Positions 50,420 through 55,834 of a DNA stretch of 64,000 nt are shown one piece after another. This DNA comes from Hamadaea sp013361475 (GTDB lineage: Bacteria; Actinomycetota; Actinomycetes; Mycobacteriales; Micromonosporaceae), in assembly GCF_040654195.1 (NCBI RefSeq), contig NZ_JBFAHM010000001.1:558001-622000 (forward strand). Direction: 5' to 3'. The translations under genes and the position numbers were made by a program. Numbering within the stretch: position 1 is the stretch's first letter; every line of letters begins with the position of its first letter. The notes beneath the pieces are model-generated. The model did not search any database. It worked only from the letters and a program-made list of their open reading frames with translations, and was not told where the DNA came from.

Positions 50420-50425
50420 AGCGTA
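50420..50425 (-). promoter_or_regulatory. -10 box TACGCT of a phage leftward gene
   Basis: On the minus strand TACGCT, six bases, then GTG 50413: the same leaderless pattern as host genes. Confidence 0.5.
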
Positions 50426-50456
50426 CGACGCGGGCAGGGGCGCGGGGTGAGGCCCG

Positions 50457-50563
50457 TGACAGAAATGACGTAGTTCTTGTCATTCTGTATCCAGCCTTAA
50501 GCGACTCCTCCTCCTCCTCTATATCCCCAATAGGGGATGACGCTGTTTACGTCATTTCTGTCA
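50457..50563. promoter_or_regulatory. Phage control region with three GTCATTTCTGTCA-like sites
   Basis: TGACAGAAATGACGTA (50457-50472) and TACGTCATTTCTGTCA (50548-50563) are a perfect 16-bp inverted repeat 75 bases apart; a third, slightly altered copy TTGTCATTCTGTA lies at 50478-50490. Between them are a CTCCTCCTCCTCCTC tract and CCCCAATAGGGG (50525-50536). The region sits at the head of the small-gene operon, so operators for a phage repressor or activator are the natural reading; a long-range RNA stem is the alternative. Confidence 0.6.
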
Positions 50564-50646
50564 TCGAGTTTGGGCGACCGCTGAACACCCCGGCCGCCCC
50601 TGGCGCATAGGCCCTTCGTCAAGCACCCCGACGAAGGGAACCCTTC

Positions 50647-51228
50647 ATGCCACCGATCGCACCGGTCGTCTTCGTTCACGCCGACAGTGACGACGACGTC
50701 CTTCGCATCACGAAGCGGGACGACGCGCGCATGCCACTGCGGGTCGCCATCTGCGCCTACGAGGACGGCAACGGAGAGCGCGCTGTGGTCTACCTGACCC
50801 CGGCCGCCGTGACCAGCCTGCGCGCCAAGCTCGCCGAGTTCGACCCGACGGCCAAGACCATGGCCGTGGTCGTCGACCGTGAGTACCGGCTGCTGCCCAA
50901 CTCGAAGGACGGCGTCGGGGACCGGACCCGCATCGCGGAGAACGTCACCCGCGTCCGCGCCGAGAGCGGGATCGACTCCGACGGCGACGTGGATGTGTAT
51001 GCCGTCGACGGCGATGTTGCGGGGCAGTGCTTCTACGTCTCGCCTGCCTACCTCGCGCCGCTCGACGAAGAGCCCGCGCCCGTGACCGAAGCCCCCGACC
51101 AGCTCGACCCGCGCCGGGTCGCCGCACTCATGACGGCGGCCGAGTTCATCGGGCAGGGCTCGGGCGGTTACCCGATCATCGGGGCCGCGCGGTTCCTCCT
51201 CGGCGAGCTGAACGCGACCGATGACTAA
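50647..51228 (+). CDS. Phage early-region protein, unknown (193 aa)
   Basis: First gene of the overlapping small-gene operon, with AAGGGAACCCTTC upstream of ATG. A strand-helix module GERAVVYLTPAAVTSLRAKLAEF lies near residue 50, an acidic Asp-rich middle follows, and the C-terminus PRRVAALMTAAEFIG...GAARFLLGEL forms a second helical module. Both modules recur in the products at 51403 and 53055. No catalytic motif is visible. Confidence 0.7.
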   Translation: MPPIAPVVFVHADSDDDVLRITKRDDARMPLRVAICAYEDGNGERAVVYLTPAAVTSLRAKLAEFDPTAKTMAVVVDREYRLLPNSKDGVGDRTRIAENVTRVRAESGIDSDGDVDVYAVDGDVAGQCFYVSPAYLAPLDEEPAPVTEAPDQLDPRRVAALMTAAEFIGQGSGGYPIIGAARFLLGELNATDD

Positions 51229-51406
51229 GGCGAAGGCCGAGGCTGCCCGTGACTGCTGTTGCGGGCAGCCCATTCGCTACGTCACGGGCACGCCCGGCGC
51301 GGTCGTCGAGACCCGCGAGATCGCGCCCGATGTCCGCGCCGAGCTGAACGGCGCGGGCGAGATCGTCTCGATCGTCTTCCCCTACGGCTTGGAGCACAGC
51401 GAATGA
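51221..51406 (+). CDS. Small Cys-containing phage protein
   Basis: A 61-residue unknown protein whose ATG overlaps the previous stop by eight bases. The N-terminus AARDCCCGQPIRY has three adjacent cysteines, and the rest looks beta-rich (GAVVETREIAPDVRAELNGAGEIVSIVF). It may bind metal. Confidence 0.55.
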   Translation: MTKAKAEAARDCCCGQPIRYVTGTPGAVVETREIAPDVRAELNGAGEIVSIVFPYGLEHSE

Positions 51407-51807
51407 GCGCTTTCACGATCAGAGACAAGAGCGGCGACTCCGTCACGTTCTCCATCGCCGATGAGCCCGGAGAGGCGGTCTTTCTCGACCCAGCGAGCAG
51501 CGTTGGCGTCTGGCTCACCGCGACGGACGTCGACAATCTGATCGACTTCCTGACGCCGTTCAGCGCGCGCCGGACGGCCGCCCCGACCGCGCCCCCGAGC
51601 AACCTGACCTCACTCGTCGACCGCGTATGGGTCCAGACCGAGGGCGTCACCTACAGCACGGACCCGTACCGCGTCGCGGCGCTCACGAAGGCCGTCGAGC
51701 TGTGGAACGGCCTCGACGCCTACGAGGAGCCCGAGGACCGCTCGCCGGTTACCTCGGTGCTCGACCTCGCGCGCTTCCTCCTCGACAACGACAAGGACAA
51801 CGCATGA
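51403..51807 (+). CDS. Phage protein with strand-helix and RFLLDN modules
   Basis: A 134-residue unknown protein. The N-terminal half is beta-rich and ends in WLTATDVDNLIDFL; the C-terminus is YRVAALTKAVELWNGL...VLDLARFLLDN. The same two modules, in variable order, occur in the products at 50647 and 53055. ATG 51403 overlaps the preceding stop (GAATGA). No function can be assigned. Confidence 0.65.
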   Translation: MSAFTIRDKSGDSVTFSIADEPGEAVFLDPASSVGVWLTATDVDNLIDFLTPFSARRTAAPTAPPSNLTSLVDRVWVQTEGVTYSTDPYRVAALTKAVELWNGLDAYEEPEDRSPVTSVLDLARFLLDNDKDNA

Positions 51808-52037
51808 GCGTTTACACCGTCCTATGGATCGGATGGGGCCTGTACTTCGCCGTGGTCGAGGGCATCGCCCTCTTCAACTCGAAGCCCGGCGACACCCTGA
51901 GCGAGCACATCTGGGCGTGGTTCGGCACGGCTAAGGCCGGCAAGCCCGTCAACGGCTGGGCGCGCTTCCGGCGCTTCGCCCTCCTCGCCTTCATGGCGTG
52001 GCTGACTCTGCACTTCATGACGGGGGGCCGGGTGTGA
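51804..52037 (+). CDS. Small phage membrane protein
   Basis: A 77-residue protein with two hydrophobic helices: TVLWIGWGLYFAVVEGIALF at the start and FALLAFMAWLTLHFM at the end, separated by a short charged loop (SKPGDTLSEHIWAWFG). ATGA overlap with the previous gene. Holin-like size, but it lies in the early region rather than next to an endolysin, so a holin role is not supported. Confidence 0.6.
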   Translation: MSVYTVLWIGWGLYFAVVEGIALFNSKPGDTLSEHIWAWFGTAKAGKPVNGWARFRRFALLAFMAWLTLHFMTGGRV

Positions 52038-52369
52038 GCTACGACCCCCGCGAAGGCAAGCTCCCGAAGTGGGCGCAAGACCTCCTCGCTGACCTCCGGC
52101 GAAAGGTCGAGGACGCCGAAACGCGAGCCGAGGAAGCCCGTTACGCGACCGACCCGGAGGGCTCCGACGCCGTCCTGTACCCGCACGCGGACGTTCCGGT
52201 CGGCCTCGGAGATCACGCGCAGGTCCGTTTCAAGCTCGGCCCGCGCAAGCACGACTACGCGGACCTCCGCGTCGAGCGCGGGGCGCTGCTCGTGAGCGGC
52301 GGGCAATACCTGTCCATCGAGCCGGCCTCCGGCAACCTCGCCCGCGTGCGGACCCGGGAGGACTACTGA
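52034..52369 (+). CDS. Phage protein with coiled N-terminus, unknown
   Basis: A 111-residue protein; GTG 52034 overlaps the previous stop (GTGTGA). A helical N-terminus (KWAQDLLADLRRKVEDAETRAEEARYA) precedes a beta-rich domain (AQVRFKLGPRKHDYADLRVERGALLVSGGQYLSI). No recognised family. Confidence 0.6.
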   Translation: MSYDPREGKLPKWAQDLLADLRRKVEDAETRAEEARYATDPEGSDAVLYPHADVPVGLGDHAQVRFKLGPRKHDYADLRVERGALLVSGGQYLSIEPASGNLARVRTREDY

Positions 52370-52689
52370 CCCCCGGCGATGCCGCTCGCGCGACCGCTAG
52401 CAAGGTCCGCGACTTCTACACCGAGGACGAAGAGCGGGAGGTCTTTCGGGACCTCCTCGCTCGGTCCTGGGACTACTTCGCCGAGCTGCTCGACCGCACG
52501 CCCGCGATGGAAGTCCGCACCTTCCCCGGCGTCCTCGTTCGCACCGTTCCCGAGCACGCCGACCCCTGCCCGGACGGCATCGCCTGTCCGCTCGCCGACG
52601 ACTACCCGCAGGCGCACCTCAACAAGCCTCCGCGTCGGCTGTGCACTGTCCCTGACTGCTACTGCGAAGGGTACGAACACCCGTGGTGA
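52366..52689 (+). CDS. Small phage protein, apparent CTG start
   Basis: A 107-residue product if read from CTG 52366, which overlaps the previous TGA (CTGA) and follows GGGAGGA seven bases upstream. There is no ATG, GTG or TTG in frame until ATG 52507, which would leave only 60 residues and no ribosome site. The extended part (VRDFYTEDEEREVFRDLLARSWDYF) looks genuinely coding and is continuous with the rest. The C-terminus has four cysteines (DPCPDGIAC, CTVPDCYCEG), a likely zinc site. Confidence 0.55.
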   Translation: MTPGDAARATASKVRDFYTEDEEREVFRDLLARSWDYFAELLDRTPAMEVRTFPGVLVRTVPEHADPCPDGIACPLADDYPQAHLNKPPRRLCTVPDCYCEGYEHPW

Positions 52690-52883
52690 ACCGACGTCCC
52701 TCGAAATCCACGGGCGGCGCTGCCGTCCTGCTCTTCCTGCTCGCCCTGACCGCGATCTGTGCCGCTGGCGGGCTGAACGTCTTCGCGCCGTGCGACACGC
52801 TCGCGGCCGTCTACCGCTCCTACGAGCTGCCCGCTCGCTGTCACCCGGAGGTGCCTGCCGTTGTCGTCCCTGCCCGACGCTGA
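52683..52883 (+). CDS. Small secreted or membrane phage protein
   Basis: A 66-residue protein with one hydrophobic helix (GGAAVLLFLLALTAICAAGGL) after a basic N-terminus, then a short outside-facing part with two cysteines (APCDTLAAVY, ARCHPE). It could be a single-pass membrane protein or cleaved by signal peptidase. Tandem GTG codons at 52683 and 52686 are both usable starts. Confidence 0.55.
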   Translation: MVNRRPSKSTGGAAVLLFLLALTAICAAGGLNVFAPCDTLAAVYRSYELPARCHPEVPAVVVPARR

Positions 52884-53058
52884 CCGCCCTTGGACCATGG
52901 CGGACGTCCGGCGCTGGGTTGCAGAGCACGAGGAGGTGCCCGACGACTTCGAGGTCTCCGGGCACCTCCCGCGCTTCCCGCGCCATTGGGCGCACGTCGA
53001 GATCTACACCAACACCCTGCTCGGTCTTTATGTCGACGACCCGGAGGATTTCGTATGA
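52861..53058 (+). CDS. Small acidic phage protein, TTG start
   Basis: A 65-residue protein (MADVRRWVAEHEEVPDDFEVSGHLPRFPRHWAHVEI is split here only by its own sequence: helix, then PDDFEV strand). TTG 52861 has GGAGG about ten bases upstream; ATG 52897 lacks one. It overlaps the previous gene by 23 bases. No known family. Confidence 0.5.
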   Translation: MSSLPDADRPWTMADVRRWVAEHEEVPDDFEVSGHLPRFPRHWAHVEIYTNTLLGLYVDDPEDFV

Positions 53059-53510
53059 CCCCCACTGAAGCTCTCACCGAGGCTGAGCAGTTCGTCAGCC
53101 GCCTGACCGTGGGCGCGGGCGAGACGTCATCGGACGTCGTGCGCACGGCCGTGGCTCTCGCCGTCGCTCAGTTCCTCCTCGACAACGAGGCGTACATCGA
53201 GCCCGAGCCCACCGAGGGCGACGTCATCGACACGACGGACTCGGTTCCCGCCGGCCCGGCGCGCAAGGTGATGTGCGCCGCTAACCCCGGCGATTACGCG
53301 TACGTCCGCAGCGGCCGGACGGTGGGGGGCTCGGGCTTCGTCGGGCTCGTCAACCTCGCTGACGGCGAGACCACGCAAGTCGTGCTGAGTCCGGCCGACG
53401 CTCGCCGCTACGCCGCTGGCATCCTCGACGCGGCCGACGAGGCGGACGGTACCTCGCCGCTGCTGTGGCTCGGCAAGGGCGACGACGGCCCGCAGGCGGT
53501 GCCCGCGTGA
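53055..53510 (+). CDS. Phage protein with permuted small-operon modules
   Basis: A 151-residue protein. Here the helical module comes first (VVRTAVALAVAQFLLDNEAY) and the strand-helix module last (TTQVVLSPADARRYAAGILDAADEADG), the reverse of the order in the 51403 product. The middle (GPARKVMCAANPGDYAYV) is beta-rich. ATG 53055 overlaps the previous stop (GTATGA). Unknown function. Confidence 0.65.
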   Translation: MTPTEALTEAEQFVSRLTVGAGETSSDVVRTAVALAVAQFLLDNEAYIEPEPTEGDVIDTTDSVPAGPARKVMCAANPGDYAYVRSGRTVGGSGFVGLVNLADGETTQVVLSPADARRYAAGILDAADEADGTSPLLWLGKGDDGPQAVPA

Positions 53511-53740
53511 GCAGCGACCGAGACGCGGTGAAGCGGGACGCGCTCGGCTCGATCGAGGCGTGGCTTCCGGGCCACACCTTCCCGGAGGAAGGCCCGCAAG
53601 AGCGCGTGGCGCTCGTCGGTGGGGACGACGACGCGGTGATCGTCTCCTACGAACCCGCCATGTCTTCCTACCTCTACGGCGTCGAGCCCACGCGCACATT
53701 CCGCATCACGGTCAACGTCGAGGAGGTGACCGAGCCGTGA
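53507..53740 (+). CDS. Small acidic phage protein
   Basis: A 77-residue unknown protein; GTG 53507 overlaps the previous TGA. Acidic, with a strand-rich centre (ERVALVGGDDDAVIVSYEPAM) and end (TFRITVNVEEV). No motif recognised. Confidence 0.55.
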   Translation: MSSDRDAVKRDALGSIEAWLPGHTFPEEGPQERVALVGGDDDAVIVSYEPAMSSYLYGVEPTRTFRITVNVEEVTEP

Positions 53741-53976
53741 TCGTCACCCGCGAGTACCGCAAGTGCGCCTCTTGTGGCGAGTACCGCCATGACTACATGT
53801 TCCCGTTCGCCGACCCGGCCGCGTGGTCGTTCGCGCATCCGCCGCGCTCGTCCTCGCCGAAGGCAGTTGCGGCGTTCGCGAAGCGGGCTGCTGACGCGGT
53901 CCGCATCCGCAAGGCCGCACAGTCCAAGGGCCGCAACTACTCGACCTGTCTGCCGTGCGTCAACGGCGACGCCTGA
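53737..53976 (+). CDS. Small CxxC zinc-type phage protein
   Basis: A 79-residue basic protein: KCASCGEYRHDYMF at the start and STCLPCVNGD at the end give two CxxC pairs, a likely zinc ribbon that folds the ends together, with a helical basic middle (KAVAAFAKRAADAVRIRKAAQ). Possibly nucleic-acid binding. GTG overlaps the previous TGA. Confidence 0.6.
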   Translation: MIVTREYRKCASCGEYRHDYMFPFADPAAWSFAHPPRSSSPKAVAAFAKRAADAVRIRKAAQSKGRNYSTCLPCVNGDA

Positions 53977-53990
53977 AGGGAGCGCGTCGA

Positions 53991-54260
53991 GTGAGCCCAT
54001 TGGACGACGCCGCCCGAGCCGTCGCTGAGCGACACGGCCTCGACCCGGCCGACTTCGTCCGCCGCGTGCGTGCCGCTGCTGACCGGCGACGCGCACGCGG
54101 TTCCCTTCCCTTCAAGACGTGCCCGGCCTGCTCGCGCGAGCTGCCCGCGCTGGCGTACGCCGAGGACACGAGCAAGGGCGACGGCCTGAAGGTCACGTGC
54201 CGAGAGTGCGATGCGGCCCGGACCGCTCGCCGTCGCGCGTCTCCCAGTGCTGGCGCATAG
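53991..54260 (+). CDS. Small zinc-ribbon-like phage protein
   Basis: An 89-residue protein, last of the operon: an acidic-basic helical N-terminus (LDDAARAVAERHGLDPADFVRRVRAAADRRR), then TCPACSREL and VTCRECDAARTARRR, two CxxC pairs typical of small DNA- or RNA-binding ribbons. GTG 53991 follows AAGGGAGCG. A strong terminator starts 45 bases after the stop. Confidence 0.62.
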   Translation: MSPLDDAARAVAERHGLDPADFVRRVRAAADRRRARGSLPFKTCPACSRELPALAYAEDTSKGDGLKVTCRECDAARTARRRASPSAGA

Positions 54261-54304
54261 GCAGAGTATGAGGGCGGTTTAAACCCCCTCAGATCCAGCG
54301 CGAG

Positions 54305-54363
54305 AGCCCCACCGTTTCACGACCGCTGAGCCCGTAGGGAGCGGCTGACGGTGGGGCTTTTTG
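54305..54363 (+). terminator. Terminator of the small-gene operon
   Basis: AGCCCCACCGT (54305-54315) pairs with ACGGTGGGGCT (54348-54358), followed by a TTTTT run, with a smaller CCGCT/AGCGG stem inside. It closes the 50,647-54,260 transcript. Confidence 0.9.
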
Positions 54364-54450
54364 CTGCCCATCTTCCAACGCCCCCGGCGTGCGCTCTCGG
54401 ACCCGTCTGCGGCCCGATCAGAGCGCCGTGGGGGCGTCTGTCGTTCGGGG

Positions 54451-54609
54451 GTGCATGTGGTACGCGAAAGCGCGCTTCAGCGCCTCAGATTGCTTCGTAC
54501 GGCGGGCTATCGGTGCCAAGCGCCGGACGCCACGGGCCGCCCGTGCGGCAGGCCGGCGAAGACGGTCGACCTGAGCCGCGAGCTTGCCGTCTGTGGCGAG
54601 CACGCCTGA
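54451..54609 (+). CDS. Small Cys3His phage protein
   Basis: A 52-residue product from GTG 54451. The core CQAPDATGRPCGRPA...AVCGEHA has the spacing C-x7-C and C-x2-H seen in small phage zinc proteins. The upstream open frame from 54361 would start inside the terminator T-run and is less likely. Start and expression are uncertain. Confidence 0.5.
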   Translation: MHVVRESALQRLRLLRTAGYRCQAPDATGRPCGRPAKTVDLSRELAVCGEHA

Positions 54610-54622
54610 CGAAGGAGCATGC

Positions 54623-54835
54623 ATGGCACCCGAGGACATCGAGAGCCGATTCGACTTCCACCCGGCGAACACCGACGCGAAGCGCACCGCACACGAGAGC
54701 GTTCGCTCGGCCTGCCGGGCGCTGGCTGAGTACCTCAACTTCGCATTGCCCGAGGGGCGTGAGAAGGCGCTCGCTATCACGAAGCTCGAAGAGGCGATGT
54801 TCTGGGGAAACGCCGCACTCGCGCGGCAGTCCTGA
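54623..54835 (+). CDS. Acb2/Tad1-type hairpin protein (anti-CBASS/Thoeris sponge candidate)
   Basis: A 70-residue, all-helical protein. The C-terminal REKALAITKLEEAMFWGNAALARQ matches the E-AMFWANAAIAR-type hallmark of the Acb2/Tad1 hairpin domain, and the upstream HESVRSACRALAEYLNFALPEG fits its first helix. Phage proteins of this fold bind cyclic nucleotides made by CBASS or Thoeris and so block host immunity; related uncharacterised domains are widespread in actinophages. Which signal, if any, this one binds is unknown. GAAGGAG precedes ATG 54623. Confidence 0.75.
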   Translation: MAPEDIESRFDFHPANTDAKRTAHESVRSACRALAEYLNFALPEGREKALAITKLEEAMFWGNAALARQS

Positions 54836-54845
54836 GTTTGCTCGC

Positions 54846-54873
54846 CGCCGTCCTCCGGGACTGACGGCGCTTT
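54846..54873 (+). terminator. Weak terminator after the Acb2/Tad1-like gene
   Basis: CGCCGTC (54846-54852) pairs with GACGGCG (54863-54869), then CTTT. Confidence 0.5.
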
Positions 54874-54951
54874 GGGGCGGGTGGGTCTCGCCGCCGACGA
54901 AAGCCGCATGCGGACCGTCGGCGTACCCGAGTTCGACTCTCGGCCGCTCCA
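54874..54951 (+). other. Degenerate tRNA-like sequence
   Basis: A 7-bp acceptor-like stem (GGGGCGG with CCGCTCC, one G-U) and a perfect T-arm (CCGAG-TTCGACT-CTCGG) at tRNA spacing. The D-arm is missing and no loop with T33 and a readable anticodon can be formed. Probably a decayed tRNA or chance. Confidence 0.35.
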
Positions 54952-55101
54952 CAACCTTCCCGGCGAACCTCTGGCCTAGCGCAGCCACGCGCGCACGGCC
55001 ATGCCGTCGGGATAAGACCGTGGCCCGTGCGAGGTCTGATTGGCGGGGATATCTGGCCCGCCGAAATCGGGGCACCCGGGCGAGTGGCTTCGCCCGGTCG
55101 G

Positions 55102-55175
55102 CGCGGGGTAGCGCAGCTAGGTAGCGCAGCGGGCTCATAACCCGTAGGTCGCCGGTTCAAATCCGGTCCCCGCAA
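55102..55175 (+). tRNA. Initiator tRNA-fMet (anticodon CAT)
   Basis: A complete 74-base cloverleaf (CCA not encoded). Initiator hallmarks are present: an unpaired C1-A72 at the end of the acceptor (CGCGGGG/CCCCGCA) and three G-C pairs at the base of the anticodon loop (GGG-CTCATAA-CCC). The D-stem GCGC/GCGC has C11-G24, the elongator-like orientation. It lies inside the prophage, just ahead of the HNH and terminase genes. Confidence 0.92.
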
Positions 55176-55199
55176 CTACATGATCAGGGGGTGTGTTGC

Positions 55200-55472
55200 G
55201 TGACTACCCGGCACACAACAACCCGCAACCGGCACCGCGCAAAGCTCGCCCGGGGTAAGCCACCGTGCGGTATCTGCGGGGGAGCGATTGACTACAGCCT
55301 GCCGTACATGGACCCGGGCGAGTACGTCGTCGACCACATCATCCCGCTTAGCCGTGGTGGTGAGGACACGATCGAGAACAAGCAGCCTGCCCACCGTAGG
55401 TGCAACCGGACCAAGAGTGATCGCGTCGAGGACGTATCGATCATCCGTCGTTCAGGCAGCTTGAGGCGCTAG
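55200..55472 (+). CDS. HNH endonuclease
   Basis: A 90-residue HNH nuclease: CGICGGAIDY is the first zinc pair, YVVDHIIPLSRGGEDTIENKQPAHRRCNRTK carries the catalytic H and the N and second Cys-type elements. HNH enzymes adjacent to terminase genes assist genome packaging in many HK97-type phages. GTG 55200 has AGGGGG nine bases upstream; GTG 55191 is less well placed. Confidence 0.9.
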   Translation: MTTRHTTTRNRHRAKLARGKPPCGICGGAIDYSLPYMDPGEYVVDHIIPLSRGGEDTIENKQPAHRRCNRTKSDRVEDVSIIRRSGSLRR

Positions 55473-55576
55473 ACATAGCCAGGGGGCTATCCCCTCCCCC
55501 GTCTGACCTGCGGCCCTTCTCCGGCATAGGCCGCTCTCTCCCCATGCTTTCTTTTCCACGGCCCCGAGGAGGTGCC

Positions 55577-55834
55577 ATGTACCCCGACGAGGGCAAATCC
55601 GTTGCCGAGGCCGCCTCGCGCGGCACGGAACGAGAGCTACTCATTGCCATGCGCGCCCGCATCGCCGAGGCCGTCGAGAGTCCGACCACCCCCGCCCGCG
55701 ACCTTGCCGCGCTGACCAAGCGCCTCATGGAGGTCGTCCGCGACATCAAGGCCATTGACGCCCGAGCGGCAGAGCAGGAGGCAGAGCGTGACAACGCGGC
55801 CTCTGACGAAGCGTTCGACCCGTCGGCTATCTGA
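55577..55834 (+). CDS. Putative terminase small subunit
   Basis: An 85-residue acidic helical protein (AMRARIAEAVESPTTPARDLAALTKRLMEVVRDIKAID) with the TPARDLAALTRRL-like element frequent in small terminase proteins of actinophages, directly upstream of and overlapping terL. GAGGAGG precedes the ATG. The subunit recognises packaging sites; DNA-binding cannot be seen directly in so short a protein. Confidence 0.7.
   Translation: MYPDEGKSVAEAASRGTERELLIAMRARIAEAVESPTTPARDLAALTKRLMEVVRDIKAIDARAAEQEAERDNAASDEAFDPSAI

Noticed and set aside
50407..50610. 67-codon ORF in the phage control region
   Set aside because: Spans the operator-like repeats and has no coding character.
51804..52037. Phage holin
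   Set aside because: Two-helix size fits, but it is in the early operon with no endolysin next to it.
54361..54450. Longer N-terminus for the small Cys3His phage gene
   Set aside because: The TTG would lie in the terminator T-run with no ribosome site.
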